Origin: Acidobacteriaceae bacterium
Lineage (GTDB): Bacteria > Acidobacteriota > Terriglobia > Terriglobales > Acidobacteriaceae
Assembly (NCBI GenBank): GCA_028283625.1
Contig: JAPWKG010000002.1
Location: 1 to 42,261 of the forward strand
DNA length: 42,261 nucleotides
Direction: 5' to 3'
In this document: piece by piece, positions 16,673-26,278 of the stretch
Layout of the letters: each line of letters opens with the position of its first letter
Position numbering within the stretch: position 1 is the first letter of the stretch
Position numbers and translations under genes: made by a program
Notes under the pieces: generated by a model
What the model was told of the DNA's origin: nothing
What the model saw: the letters and a program-made list of their open reading frames with translations, nothing else
The model's database searches: none

Positions 16673-17647
16673 CTAGCGGTTCTCTTCCTTCGCGCGCGGA
16701 TGCGTCTTGTCATACACCCGCTGCACCTGTCCTACCGTCAACTGCGTATAGCGCTGCGTCGTGGAAAGCCGTTCATGGCCCAGCATCTCCTGAATCGCGC
16801 GCAGGTCTGCCCCCTCTTCCAGCATGTGCGTTCCAAAGGCGTGGCGCAGCGTGTGCGGATGCACATCCGCGGCTAACCCGCCCTCCACGGCAATCTGCTT
16901 CACAATGCGCCCCACGCTGCGTGTCGTCAGCCTGCAATCCCCACGCATCCGCGCATTCACCAACAGCGCTCCGGTCTCTGCCAGGGCTCCTTTGCCTGCG
17001 CTGCGCAGCTTTTCTGCGCGCTGCGGCAGATACGCGCGTAACGCCAGCGCCGCGGCATCGCCTAAAGGAACAACCCTCTCCTTGCTGCCCTTGCCAAACA
17101 CCCGCACCGCATCATCGCGCCACAGTATGCTCTCCAGATCCAGCCCGCACAGCTCCGAGTTCCGAATCCCACAGCCATACAGCAGCTCGAAGATCACGCG
17201 ATCGCGCTCCGGCCAGCTGGAGCCCTCCTCAACGTTCCGCTGCGCTTTCTCCCCCATCCGCTCCAGCGAGTCCAGAACGCCGTTGACCTCCGCCAGGCTC
17301 GGCACACGCGGCAAATGCTTCGGCAGCTTCGGCGTACTCACCAGAGTCGCCGGGTTTGCCTCCACCTCGCCACTTCGCGCCAGCCACTTGAACCAGCTCC
17401 GCACCGCGGCCAGCGCTCGCGCCGCGCTCGCCTTGGTCAGCCCGCGCTCATAGAGCAACCCAAGATAGGCGCGAATGTGCGTATGCTCTACCGAGCGAAT
17501 CTCGCCGCGCTCCCCCAGCGCTCCGGTCAAAAACGAGGCAAAGTCGCTCATCTCGCGGCGATACGCGCGTAACGTGTGCTCACTGGCGCCGCGCTCATCG
17601 CGCAACACCGCCAGATAACGCTCCGCAAGCTCCACAAACCGGCTCAC
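16673..17647 (-). CDS. xerC: Tyrosine recombinase XerC-type
   Basis: 324 aa. I start it at GTG 17645-17647, which overlaps the xerD-like TGA in the tetranucleotide GTGA. The frame is open for 74 more codons upstream, but that reads antisense-like and not as recombinase. The N-terminal core-binding domain (to about 110) has [19 protein letters not shown]. The catalytic domain has R162 ([13 protein letters not shown]), the lysine in [12 protein letters not shown]265-R268 ([13 protein letters not shown]), H291 ([10 protein letters not shown]) and Y300. XerC/XerD resolve chromosome dimers at dif during division. Both recombinases lie side by side here, unlike the split loci of E. coli. C/D naming between the two is by general resemblance only. 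Confidence 0.9.
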   Translation of the reverse strand: MSRFVELAERYLAVLRDERGASEHTLRAYRREMSDFASFLTGALGERGEIRSVEHTHIRAYLGLLYERGLTKASAARALAAVRSWFKWLARSGEVEANPATLVSTPKLPKHLPRVPSLAEVNGVLDSLERMGEKAQRNVEEGSSWPERDRVIFELLYGCGIRNSELCGLDLESILWRDDAVRVFGKGSKERVVPLGDAAALALRAYLPQRAEKLRSAGKGALAETGALLVNARMRGDCRLTTRSVGRIVKQIAVEGGLAADVHPHTLRHAFGTHMLEEGADLRAIQEMLGHERLSTTQRYTQLTVGQVQRVYDKTHPRAKEENR

Positions 17648-18567
17648 GCGCCGCCTGCCTTCCGCGCGCGAGGATGAAACGCGCGATGCACCTGCTTCAG
17701 ATGATCGATCGCCAGATGCGTATACACCTGCGTCGTCGCAATATCCGCATGTCCCAGCAGCGTCTGCACCGTACGCAGGTCCGCTCCGTTCTCCACCATG
17801 TGCGTCGCACAGGCGTGGCGCAGCGTATGCGGGCTCGCACTCCTGTTCAGCGACTTCACCATACTCCACACCGCCTGCGCCGTCACCGCGTTGCCGCGCC
17901 TTCCCAGAAACAACGCCCGCTGCACCTTCTTTGCCTGACGCAGCAGCACCGGCCGGCCACGTTGCAGATACACCTCCAGCGCCGCAACCGCCTTGGCATT
18001 GATCGGAACAATTCGTTCCTTGTCGCCCTTGCCGCGCACCTGCACGCTCGCCGCATCCAGCCGCAGGTCTTCTTCCCGCAGCACCACCAGCTCTCCCACA
18101 CGCAGCCCTCCTGCGTACAGCAGCTCCAGCATCGCGTGATCGCGCAACGCAGTCCCGTCCGCATCCGGCAAACGCGCCGCGGCCGCCGTGCGCTCCAGCA
18201 TCTCCTCTACCTCAGCCGCGGGCAGGCTCTTCGGCAACACCTTCCACGCCTTCGGGCTTTCAATGTTGATCGTCGGATCGTGCTGCACATGCTTGTCCAT
18301 CAGCAGCCAGCGATAGAACCCACGCAGGCCGCTCAGCTTCCGCGCCACCGAGCGAGACTCCTGCCCATGCTCCCGCAGATGCTGCATGAACCCACTCACC
18401 TGCTCCTGCTGTGCGGCAAGCAGCGTCGCATTCTCCCCTTCCAGGTACTCGGCAAACATCTCCAGATCGCGGCCATACGCCGCGCAGCTCAAAGGACGCA
18501 GACCACGCTCCACCCGCAGGTGTACCGCATACTCGCGCAACAGCGTCGCATTGCTGGCCTGGCTCAT
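17644..18567 (-). CDS. xerD: Tyrosine recombinase XerD-type
   Basis: 307 aa, ATG at 18567. The core-binding domain (1 to about 105) contains [19 protein letters not shown]. The catalytic domain has R156 ([10 protein letters not shown]), the lysine in [12 protein letters not shown]247-R250 ([13 protein letters not shown]), H273 ([11 protein letters not shown]) and nucleophile Y282 (VYTHL). All six catalytic residues are present, so it should be active. It partners the overlapping downstream xerC-type gene (4-bp overlap), consistent with co-production of the two recombinase subunits. The gene begins 60 bp after a terminator that ends the S15 hydrolase unit, so it should have its own promoter. 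Confidence 0.92.
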   Translation of the reverse strand: MSQASNATLLREYAVHLRVERGLRPLSCAAYGRDLEMFAEYLEGENATLLAAQQEQVSGFMQHLREHGQESRSVARKLSGLRGFYRWLLMDKHVQHDPTINIESPKAWKVLPKSLPAAEVEEMLERTAAAARLPDADGTALRDHAMLELLYAGGLRVGELVVLREEDLRLDAASVQVRGKGDKERIVPINAKAVAALEVYLQRGRPVLLRQAKKVQRALFLGRRGNAVTAQAVWSMVKSLNRSASPHTLRHACATHMVENGADLRTVQTLLGHADIATTQVYTHLAIDHLKQVHRAFHPRARKAGGA

Positions 18568-18629
18568 ACCGTTATTCTCCGCAGCCTTGGCCCGGCAAAC
18601 CAGCCCACCGAACCATAGCCATCAACAGC

Positions 18630-18658
18630 AAAAGGCGCCGGAATTCCTCTCCAGCGCC
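18630..18658 (-). terminator. Rho-independent terminator after the S15 hydrolase gene
   Basis: On the minus strand GGCGCTGGA (18658-18650) and TCCGGCGCC (18642-18634) form a 9-bp stem with one G-T wobble and a 7-nt loop, followed by TTTT (18633-18630). It lies about 30 bp beyond the hydrolase stop and separates it from xerD. Confidence 0.75.
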
Positions 18659-18687
18659 CCTTGCGGCCAAACGTCTCCGAACGCTCC

Positions 18688-20625
18688 TTACGGCTGCGTC
18701 GGCACAACCAGCACCTCAACGCCGCTGGCTGCATCCTTCTGGTGAAACACCGTCTCCGTCGCCTTCACAAAGTCCGAGGGCTTGGCCTTGGCGATATCCA
18801 CGAACGTCTGCGGATTTCTGTCCGTCAGCGGGAACCACGAGCTCTGCACCTGCACCATAATCCGATGCCCCTTGCGGAAGGTATGGTTCACATCCTGCAT
18901 CCGGAAGGAAACCTCGGTCCGCTTGCCCGGAACCAGCGGCTTCGGATCACTGCCTGAGTCACGAAACTTGGCCCGGAACGGCTCGCCGCGCACCAGCATC
19001 TCGTACCCCTGCAAAAACACCGGCGGCACCTGCGAGCGCTTTCCACGCGCAGGCTGCTCGTCCTCCTCCGGCTCCTTCGCATCCTCCGGAAAGACATCGA
19101 TCAGCTTCACATCGAAGTCCGCATCCGTTCCCGTCGACGCAATCAAAAGCTTCGGCGACACCGGTCCGGCAAAGGTCACATCCTCCGTCAAAGGGGCGGT
19201 TTCATACACCAGCACATCTCCGCGCGTCCTCGCAAAGCGCTGGTCATCGTCCATATAGCGCTGCGGTACATCCGGCCCCGTCACATACGGCGTATACGGC
19301 ACCGGATGCGCCGGATCGCTCACATACGCATCCTTGCTCTCAGCCTCTGCAGGAGCCGTCCACGCCAGTCCACCCTGCGGCTGGAAGTACAACGTCTTCT
19401 TCACCGCATTCCTTGGCGGCCAGGCATCGTACTTCCGCCACACATTACTTCCCGTCTCAAAGGTGTACGCCTTCGGCAGCCCATCCCACGGCTTGCCTTT
19501 CAGATAATGCTCGAAGAACGGCGCTTCAATCTGTTCGCGATAATACGCCGCAGTCTTGGAGCCAAAGCTGATGTCCCCCAGCCGGGAGCCATCGCCGCCG
19601 GACCAGCCTCCATGCACCCACGGACCCTCCACCAGCGTATTGCCCGCAGCCTCCGGGCTCAGCGTATCGATCGCATGGAAGACCTTCACCGGTCCCGCAA
19701 GATCCTCCGCATCGAACCATCCGCCCACACACAGCACTGCAGCCTTCACACCATGCAGATGAGGCGCCAGATTACGCGCCTTCCAGTACGCATCATTCGT
19801 ATCGTGAATCACCTGATCATGGAAGTAAGGGTTCGTCCCGCCTTCCGGCGTATCCAGATGCGCCAGCGTTCCCATGCTCAGGTAGTACTGATACATATCC
19901 TGCGTCGGAAATTCGTATCCCTTGCCCTCTTCCTTTGTCATCGGATTTTTCTGCGGAGCAAAGCCGCCGGCATAGAACGAGTGATTCGCGCTCAGCATAA
20001 ACGCGCCGCCGTGATACGAATCGTCGCCATCCCAAAGATCCGTCATCGGTGCCTGCGGGCTTGCGGCTTTAATCGCAGGGTGCGAGTCCACAATGCTGGC
20101 GGCCGTATAGAACCCCGGGTAGCTGATGCCCAGAATCCCCACCTTCCCGTTATTGTTCGGTACATTCTTCAGCAGCCAGTCCACCGTGTCATACATATCG
20201 GTCGACTCGTCCACACCCTTGCCATCATGGCTCGGGGTCATCTCCTGCCACGTACCTTCACTCGCCCAGCGTCCACGCACATCCTCGCACACCAGAATGT
20301 AGCCGCTCTTCAGCAACGCAACGTTTGCCGTAACCCGCGGCGCACCGGTGGTCCCGCCGTAATCGCCACAGCTATACGGCGTCCGTCCCACCAGAATCGG
20401 ATACGGCCCCTTATCCTCGAAGCCGTCCTTCGGTGCCCAGACTTTGATGTACAGCTTCACGCCATCGCGCATCGGAATGCGGTACTCATGCTTCTCCGCA
20501 TGAGCGCTCATGTACTCCATCGCTTCACGCACAGGACTCTTCGCCGCCTGCGCACCCGCCACCCACGCCGTCACTGAGCCCAGCAACACTGCCCCCATGA
20601 CTCCTGCCATCGCACGCTTCCGCAT
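18688..20625 (-). CDS. Secreted S15/CocE-NonD family serine hydrolase
   Basis: About 645 aa. A signal peptide (MRKRAMAGVMGAVLLGSVTAW, ending near AGAQAAKS) is followed by an alpha/beta-hydrolase domain with nucleophile motif GISYPGF, a candidate acid in LCVGGWFDAED, and a candidate histidine in GPWVHGGWSGGD. A C-terminal jelly-roll domain (from about 420) is typical of X-Pro dipeptidyl-peptidases, cocaine esterase and alpha-amino-acid ester hydrolases. Substrate unknown. ATG 20625 overlaps the holA stop by one base (TGATG) and has GGAGG upstream within holA, so it is translationally coupled to a replication gene, an odd pairing. Confidence 0.9.
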   Translation of the reverse strand: MRKRAMAGVMGAVLLGSVTAWVAGAQAAKSPVREAMEYMSAHAEKHEYRIPMRDGVKLYIKVWAPKDGFEDKGPYPILVGRTPYSCGDYGGTTGAPRVTANVALLKSGYILVCEDVRGRWASEGTWQEMTPSHDGKGVDESTDMYDTVDWLLKNVPNNNGKVGILGISYPGFYTAASIVDSHPAIKAASPQAPMTDLWDGDDSYHGGAFMLSANHSFYAGGFAPQKNPMTKEEGKGYEFPTQDMYQYYLSMGTLAHLDTPEGGTNPYFHDQVIHDTNDAYWKARNLAPHLHGVKAAVLCVGGWFDAEDLAGPVKVFHAIDTLSPEAAGNTLVEGPWVHGGWSGGDGSRLGDISFGSKTAAYYREQIEAPFFEHYLKGKPWDGLPKAYTFETGSNVWRKYDAWPPRNAVKKTLYFQPQGGLAWTAPAEAESKDAYVSDPAHPVPYTPYVTGPDVPQRYMDDDQRFARTRGDVLVYETAPLTEDVTFAGPVSPKLLIASTGTDADFDVKLIDVFPEDAKEPEEDEQPARGKRSQVPPVFLQGYEMLVRGEPFRAKFRDSGSDPKPLVPGKRTEVSFRMQDVNHTFRKGHRIMVQVQSSWFPLTDRNPQTFVDIAKAKPSDFVKATETVFHQKDAASGVEVLVVPTQP

Positions 20626-21761
20626 CAAGCCTCCACTCCCTGTACCCGTTCTCTGCCCACCAGCCGCAACACCAGCCGCTCCAGCACCAACCGTTTATCC
20701 GGCGGGCTCGAACGCAGCTCCACATCCGCCTTCGCAATCCAGCGCAACCCACGGCGCAACTCTCCGCGATCACGATACCGCCGCGCCTGCGCAATCAACT
20801 GGTCCGCGGCAAACGGCGCCACACGAAATCCCGGCCACAACACCTGCCACATCGCACGCTGATCCGTTACGCGATTCTCATTCAGCACCAGCATCTGCCG
20901 GTACGTCTTCGCCAGCGTAAACACATGGCCGATCGCTGCATCCTCTCCACCCTCTGAGGCATTCAGCAACCCATGCAGCAGAGCCAGCGCGCGCGGCGCA
21001 TCCTTCTGGCTGATCGCATCCGTCAGCTCGTACAGGCTGCGCTGCTTGGCAGCGGAGACCATCTCTTCCACATCCGCGACCGCCACCTCCTGCTTGCCGT
21101 AGGCCGAGGCATACAGCACCAGCTTCTCCACTTCGCTCTCAATGGCCAGCATCTCTGCACCCAGCGAGTCCACCAGCTCATGCGCCGCATCGTGCAAAAA
21201 ACGAACCCCCTTGCTTTCGCCCGTGCGCTCGATCCAGGCCATCGCATCCTCTTCGCTCACGCGCTGCAGCTCCACCACGCCACAGGCATCGCCCAGCGTC
21301 TCGCGAATCTTCTCCGCACGCTCTTTGTCCGTCATGTCCATCCGCCGCAGGTCCTGCGGCAAAGACAAGTGATCGGCAACGAAGATCAGCAGCGCCGCGG
21401 GGTTGGCATGGCGAAAGTACGCATCCAGAGCGGCAAACTCATCCTTCTTTTGCCCGCGGCCATACAGCGTCTTCACATTGCGCAGAAACAGCACCTGAAA
21501 TGGAGCCATCAGAGAAGGCGTCTGAGCAAGATCCAGCGCATCGAAGATCGTCGTCTCCGCCAGGTCCAGATCGTGCAGAGAAAACTCCCGCATCTCCGGC
21601 GGCAACAACGACGTCAGCACACCGCGCCGCGCACGCTGTTGCAGATACGCCTCATCGCCCAGCAGGACATAGCCCGGCCTGCGCGCGTCGCCCTGCACCT
21701 CCGCCAGAAATCGATCGACCGCGGCAAAGCTCTTCAGCCCTTTTGTGGTTGCTTCATTCAT
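20625..21761 (-). CDS. holA: DNA polymerase III subunit delta
   Basis: 378 aa. It shows the clamp-loader delta pattern: N-terminal YVLLGDEAYLQQRARRGV, a central VADHLSLPQD segment, the AHELVDSLGAEMLAIESEVEKL domain II/III motif, and LYELTDAISQKD. Delta opens the beta sliding clamp during loading onto primed DNA. It follows lptE by 25 bp, the lptE-holA order also found in proteobacteria, which supports both assignments. Its stop overlaps the start of the S15 hydrolase. Confidence 0.92.
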   Translation of the reverse strand: MNEATTKGLKSFAAVDRFLAEVQGDARRPGYVLLGDEAYLQQRARRGVLTSLLPPEMREFSLHDLDLAETTIFDALDLAQTPSLMAPFQVLFLRNVKTLYGRGQKKDEFAALDAYFRHANPAALLIFVADHLSLPQDLRRMDMTDKERAEKIRETLGDACGVVELQRVSEEDAMAWIERTGESKGVRFLHDAAHELVDSLGAEMLAIESEVEKLVLYASAYGKQEVAVADVEEMVSAAKQRSLYELTDAISQKDAPRALALLHGLLNASEGGEDAAIGHVFTLAKTYRQMLVLNENRVTDQRAMWQVLWPGFRVAPFAADQLIAQARRYRDRGELRRGLRWIAKADVELRSSPPDKRLVLERLVLRLVGRERVQGVEA

Positions 21762-21786
21762 CCTTCGCGCTTCACTCCTGCTTTGC

Positions 21787-22335
21787 CTAAAAGCTCTCCA
21801 GCATATCGCTCACCAGCGCCTGAGAAAAATCCTGCGCCATACGCCGTACCGCAGCCGAGTCTTCCTGCACAAACGAGCTCAGATCCTGCGTCGACTGGTA
21901 CTGCTCATGCCAGCCGAACTGATCGTTGCGATACAGCACATGCCCACCGCTATCGGTCAACACCACCGCGGCCGTAATCGTCACCAGATAGCTCGAGGTC
22001 TGACCGCTGTTCTGGTCATACGTCAGCGGCGCCACGCTCTCGCTCACAATCGTGCCGCGCAACACAGCATCCGCCGTGGCTCCATTGAACGAACCATCAC
22101 CACTCGACGTTTCCACTTTGTACTTGGTGCGCGTGTTCAACTCGCGCACCACCGCCTGCGTAAAGGCAACCTCGGTGTGGTAGGCCTGCACCTTCGTCTG
22201 AAAGACAGGCACCGCAAGCGTTGAAATGCCTTGCGGCACATGCGCCGCGCTGCCCACCTGGTGATAGCCGCACCCGCTGAACAGCAGCAGCGGCAGCACA
22301 GCCAGGCCCGCTCTCCACACACTCTTCACGCTCAC
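21787..22335 (-). CDS. lptE: LPS-assembly lipoprotein LptE-like
   Basis: 182 aa from GTG 22335, which overlaps the M1 peptidase stop in GTGA. The first 21 residues are a lipoprotein signal peptide with lipobox-like LLFSGC and Cys22, followed by GYHQVGSAAHVPQGISTLAV, the pattern of LptE (GYxxxG...ipxxixtlavp). LptE plugs the LptD barrel at the outer membrane and aids LPS delivery. Sequence conservation in this family is low, so the call leans on the lipobox, the N-terminal motif and the adjacent holA gene. The frame is open 40 codons further upstream, but that part overlaps the M1 coding sequence and lacks the signal peptide. Confidence 0.83.
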   Translation of the reverse strand: MSVKSVWRAGLAVLPLLLFSGCGYHQVGSAAHVPQGISTLAVPVFQTKVQAYHTEVAFTQAVVRELNTRTKYKVETSSGDGSFNGATADAVLRGTIVSESVAPLTYDQNSGQTSSYLVTITAAVVLTDSGGHVLYRNDQFGWHEQYQSTQDLSSFVQEDSAAVRRMAQDFSQALVSDMLESF

Positions 22336-24023
22336 TTGGCCGGCTCCTTTTCTACATTCACAAAGTAGTGCTCTGTATCCACCGCAAAGGAGCTCGCCTC
22401 TCCGCTCCACGGCATCGTCTTCCACGAGCCCACAACCGGCTGCACCGTCGTCCACTTCCCTGCACTGCCCACGGCCACCGGCATCGCGAACTTCGCATCC
22501 TCCGCCTTCCAGCGATAACTCACTTCGTCCTTGCCAAACTTCAGCTCCAGCACCGGCAACGCCGCATAGCGCAGGTACTCGTCAAAGAACGGCTGCAGAT
22601 CCATACCGGTGCGCGTGCTCCACCACGCAACCACGTCCTGCGTCGTAATCTGCTGGTACTTGAAGTGCTGATAGAAATCATGCAGATCGGCAAACCACTT
22701 CTGGTCATCGCCCACAAGCGTGCGCAGCGTATGGATCATCAGCGCTCCCTTGAAGTACTGGTCCTGCGGAGGCTCTGCATTCACGCCGCACGGCGGAATA
22801 ATCGCACGCGCGTTGTGCACCTTGGCCCGCACCCCGTCAGCATACTTCTGCATATCGTCCTTGCCCCAGCGATACTCCACATAGAGCAGCTCCAGATACG
22901 TGGTCCAGCCTTCATGGATCCACATGTCACACTTATCCGCCGCCGAGACCGCATTGCCGAACCACTCATGCCCGCTCTCGTGAATGATGATGAAGTCAAA
23001 GCGCTTGGAGATTCCTACCCCCGTCCAATCGCGGCCATAGTATCCGTTCTCAAAGTGGTTGCCATACGCCACCGCGCTCTGGTGTTCCATGCCCGCATAC
23101 GGCACCTCCACCAGCTTGTAGCCGTCTTTCACAAACGGATACTCGCCAAAGTAATGCTCAAACGCATCGAGCATCGTCGGCACCTGCTGAAACTGGGCCT
23201 TCGCCTTGTCCAGATCCTGCGGCAGAGCATAGTAATCCAGCGTCGTGCCGCCATGCTTCCCACCGGACCAATGCACGTAGTTGCCGATGTTCAGCGCCAC
23301 ATCGTAGCTGTTGATCGGATAATGCACCCGCCAACGCCACTCGGTATAGCCGTCTCCCAGATCACGGCTGCCCTCAAAGCGGCCGTTGGAAACATCCATC
23401 AGCCCGTCCGGCACCTGGATGTTGAACTCCATGCCCTCCTGCGGCTCGTCCTTCCACTGGTCCTTGTTCGGCCACCAGGTGCTGGCGCCTTCTTCCTCGC
23501 ACGCCGTCGTGATCCACGGCTTGCCGTCCTTGTCCTTATCGAAGGAGAAGCAGCCGAAGCGGCCCTGCGTCACAGGATGGCCGCCGTAAACCACCTTCAT
23601 CTCATAGACCTTGCCCTTGCGCATCGGCTCCGGCGCATCCAGAAAAAGCCCGCGCTCATCCCGCGTCACCTTCACCGGCTTGCCCTCCATCGTGACCGAC
23701 TCCACCTGGAGTTCCTTGGTCAGGTCGAGCTGAATCCGTGTGCCATCCTCCAGCATGCGAAAGCGAACCGTATTCGATCCGTGAAGGGACTTCGCCACCG
23801 GGTCCACCCGCAGCTGCAGCTTGTAGCTCAGCAGATCGTTGTTGGCGCGAAACGGGCCATACGCTCCCCGCAGCAGATCGTCCTTCGTTGGTGGTTTCAG
23901 CTCGTCCAGCGCCTTGGCGCGCTGTCCCGCCGACGCAGAACCAGGAGTTGTCACCATCGTGGACTGGGCCGCGGATGCAATCGCACCGCCGCACAGAAAT
24001 GCCGCCAAAATCGTACGCACCAT
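22332..24023 (-). CDS. Secreted M1 family zinc aminopeptidase
   Basis: About 563 aa from ATG 24023 (MVRTILAAFL). A signal peptide runs to about residue 20. The catalytic zinc site is HESGHEWFGN with the third ligand Glu 18 residues on (IHEGWTTYLE). The family's GxMEN-type substrate motif appears as PYAGMEHQS. The N-terminal beta domain and catalytic domain are present; the large C-terminal ERAP-like domain is absent, as in the shorter secreted forms. It is a metallo-aminopeptidase acting in the periplasm or outside. A TTG 33 bp upstream is less likely because it lies inside the terminator hairpin. It is the first gene of an M1-lptE-holA-S15 chain linked by overlaps. Confidence 0.9.
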   Translation of the reverse strand: MVRTILAAFLCGGAIASAAQSTMVTTPGSASAGQRAKALDELKPPTKDDLLRGAYGPFRANNDLLSYKLQLRVDPVAKSLHGSNTVRFRMLEDGTRIQLDLTKELQVESVTMEGKPVKVTRDERGLFLDAPEPMRKGKVYEMKVVYGGHPVTQGRFGCFSFDKDKDGKPWITTACEEEGASTWWPNKDQWKDEPQEGMEFNIQVPDGLMDVSNGRFEGSRDLGDGYTEWRWRVHYPINSYDVALNIGNYVHWSGGKHGGTTLDYYALPQDLDKAKAQFQQVPTMLDAFEHYFGEYPFVKDGYKLVEVPYAGMEHQSAVAYGNHFENGYYGRDWTGVGISKRFDFIIIHESGHEWFGNAVSAADKCDMWIHEGWTTYLELLYVEYRWGKDDMQKYADGVRAKVHNARAIIPPCGVNAEPPQDQYFKGALMIHTLRTLVGDDQKWFADLHDFYQHFKYQQITTQDVVAWWSTRTGMDLQPFFDEYLRYAALPVLELKFGKDEVSYRWKAEDAKFAMPVAVGSAGKWTTVQPVVGSWKTMPWSGEASSFAVDTEHYFVNVEKEPAK

Positions 24024-24054
24024 ACACAACAGCCTACCGCCAAACGCCCTGTAC

Positions 24055-24089
24055 AAAAGACAACGAGCGGCGAAATGCCGCTCGTTGTC
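24055..24089 (-). terminator. Rho-independent terminator of ftsH
   Basis: A perfect 13-bp inverted repeat GACAACGAGCGGC (24059-24071) and GCCGCTCGTTGTC (24077-24089) with a 5-nt loop is followed on the minus strand by TTTTGT. It lies 22 bp after the ftsH stop and upstream of the M1 peptidase start, so the M1-lptE-holA unit needs its own promoter. Confidence 0.88.
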
Positions 24090-24110
24090 GCGTTCTGCTT
24101 CCTGTTGTGT

Positions 24111-26036
24111 TTACGCAGGCGTGTGGGCGCTTTCACCAAAGCCAGGAGTGCGTCCGCCCTCCGGCTTGAGCACCTTCTGCGTATCATCACCACCACCACC
24201 ATCGGCTGCAGCCAGCGACGAACGCATCGGCGGCAGGTCCTTACCGGCGATGATCAGCTCGATCTCGTGCGCATCCAGCGTCTCGCGATCCAGCAACGCA
24301 TTCGCCATCCGGTGCATGATGTCCTGGTTCGAGTTCAGAATGTCGTACGCACTCTTGTACGCCGCATCCACAAACCGCTTCACCTCGCCATCGATCTGCT
24401 TGGCCGTGTCATCGGAGAAGTCCCGCGACTGACCGAGATCGCGGCCCAGGAATACCTCGCCGCCGTCCTTCTTGCCGAACGACATCGGTCCGAGAGAGCT
24501 CATGCCCCACTCGCACACCATCGCACGCGCCAGCGACGTAGCGCGCTCGATATCGCTGCTCGCGCCCGTCGTCATCTGGTTCAGGAAGATCTCTTCGGCA
24601 ATACGGCCGCCCATCATCATCGCAAGGCGCGTCTCAAGCTGATCGCGCGTTACCTGGTGCTGGTCGTCCTCCGGCAGATGGACCGTAACGCCCAGCGCCA
24701 TACCACGCGGAATGATCGTCACCTTGTGCAGAGGATGCGAGTGCTCACGCAGCGCACCCACCAGCGTATGACCGGCTTCGTGGTACGCCGTCGTCTTCAG
24801 CTCCTCCGGGCTGCGGATCATGCTCTTGCGCTCCGCACCCATCAGCACCTTATCCTTGGCCAGCTCAAAGTCGTACATGTGAACCGACTTGCGGTTGAAG
24901 CGAGCTGCGGTCAACGCCGCCTCGTTCACCATGTTGGCCAGGTCCGCGCCCGAGAAACCCGGTGTACCGCGAGCCAGAATGCCGAGATCGACATCCTCCG
25001 CCATCGGAACCTTCTTCGCGTGCACCCGCAGAACCTCTTCGCGGCCGCGGATGTCAGGACGATCCACAATCACGCGACGGTCAAAACGGCCCGGACGCAG
25101 CAGCGCCGGATCAAGCACATCAGGGCGGTTCGTCGCTGCAATCAGAATGACGCCATCGTTGGACTCAAAGCCATCCATCTCCACCAGCAACTGGTTCAGC
25201 GTCTGCTCGCGCTCATCGTGTCCGCCGCCGAGGCCTGCGCCACGATGACGCCCGACCGCGTCGATTTCGTCGATGAAGATAATGCACGGGGCATTCTTCT
25301 TGCCCTGCTCAAACAGATCACGCACACGGCTCGCGCCCACGCCAACAAACATTTCGACGAAGTCCGAACCCGAGATCGAGAAGAACGGAACGTTTGCCTC
25401 ACCCGCAACCGCGCGTGCCAGCAACGTCTTGCCCGTTCCCGGAGGCCCAACCATCAACACGCCCTTCGGAATACGGCCGCCAAGGCGCTGGAACTTCTGC
25501 GCCTCGCGCAGAAACTCGATGATCTCCTTCAGCTCTTCCTTCGCTTCATTGACGCCCGCCACGTCCTTGAACGTAATCTTCTTCTGCTGCATCGAGAGCA
25601 GGCGCGCACGGTTCTTTCCGAAGCTCAGCGCCTTGTTTCCGCCCGACTGCATCTGGCGCATCATGAACAGGAAGAGCGCGAGGATCACAGCAATCGGTGC
25701 AACCTGCAACAGAATGCCGACCCACAGGCTGCCCTGCTGATCCTTGATGTTGACGTTTACGCCATGGTCACGCAGATCCTTGTACAGGTCCGGGTAGTTG
25801 GAGGGAATCGTCGTATTGAACGTCTCCTTGCCATCCTTGTACTTACCCGTTACCTCGGTGCCGTTGACCGTGAGCTCGGAGATCTTACCCGCATCCGCAT
25901 CATTCTGCAGCTGCGTCAGGCTGATGGCCTGATTATGTCCCGCGCCCATGTTCTTGGAGACGAACTGCCACACCACCAGAAGGCAGGTAATCGTCAGCAC
26001 CCAAATCAACAAATGTTTGACCGTTGAGTTGTTCAA
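24111..26036 (-). CDS. ftsH: ATP-dependent zinc metalloprotease FtsH
   Basis: About 641 aa. The likely start is TTG 26034-26036, preceded by AGAGGA; an upstream start at 26129 would add 31 residues without FtsH similarity. Two transmembrane helices (about 8-26 and a second near 108-128) flank a periplasmic loop. The AAA+ domain has Walker [17 protein letters not shown], Walker [12 protein letters not shown] and [23 protein letters not shown]. The protease domain has the zinc motif HEAGH. FtsH degrades membrane proteins and short-lived regulators. The C-terminal tail is long, Gly/Asp-rich and unconserved. It is the first gene after tilS, with a 240-bp leader, and ends in a strong terminator. 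Confidence 0.97.
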   Translation of the reverse strand: MNNSTVKHLLIWVLTITCLLVVWQFVSKNMGAGHNQAISLTQLQNDADAGKISELTVNGTEVTGKYKDGKETFNTTIPSNYPDLYKDLRDHGVNVNIKDQQGSLWVGILLQVAPIAVILALFLFMMRQMQSGGNKALSFGKNRARLLSMQQKKITFKDVAGVNEAKEELKEIIEFLREAQKFQRLGGRIPKGVLMVGPPGTGKTLLARAVAGEANVPFFSISGSDFVEMFVGVGASRVRDLFEQGKKNAPCIIFIDEIDAVGRHRGAGLGGGHDEREQTLNQLLVEMDGFESNDGVILIAATNRPDVLDPALLRPGRFDRRVIVDRPDIRGREEVLRVHAKKVPMAEDVDLGILARGTPGFSGADLANMVNEAALTAARFNRKSVHMYDFELAKDKVLMGAERKSMIRSPEELKTTAYHEAGHTLVGALREHSHPLHKVTIIPRGMALGVTVHLPEDDQHQVTRDQLETRLAMMMGGRIAEEIFLNQMTTGASSDIERATSLARAMVCEWGMSSLGPMSFGKKDGGEVFLGRDLGQSRDFSDDTAKQIDGEVKRFVDAAYKSAYDILNSNQDIMHRMANALLDRETLDAHEIELIIAGKDLPPMRSSLAAADGGGGDDTQKVLKPEGGRTPGFGESAHTPA

Positions 26037-26151
26037 CCCGTTCCTCTTTCCTCTCGCCCGCAGGCCAACCTGCTCCTGCCGGGCACGACGCACGCATCGC
26101 GTCGGGACCGCTGCACTGTTAGACGCCAAAAGCCGGCCAATGGTGCAAAAC

Positions 26152-26166
26152 CACGTCGGCGACGTG
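26152..26166. repeat. Perfect 15-bp palindrome in the ftsH leader
   Basis: CACGTCG-G-CGACGTG (26152-26166) is a perfect 7-bp inverted repeat about one central base, roughly 116 bp upstream of the chosen ftsH start. It could be a regulator operator or a small hairpin. No known consensus is recognised. Confidence 0.4.
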
Positions 26167-26278
26167 AAGTACTTCGATTCTACGCCGCTTCACAACAGCC
26201 TACAGGACAATTCCACACCCCCGCGACACTGTCCCTTCAAAGACTTCCACGCCATAGCAAGCCTTCTCCCTTCATCGG

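Noticed and set aside
17648..17869. N-terminal extension of the XerC-type protein
   Set aside because: The 74 extra codons lie inside xerD in another frame, with no recombinase character. The GTGA overlap explains the true start.
22368..26027. Open plus-strand frame of about 1200 codons opposite the M1 peptidase and ftsH
   Set aside because: It is antisense to two secure genes and runs through the ftsH terminator hairpin. The product is Arg/His/Leu-rich without any motif, a GC-bias artefact.
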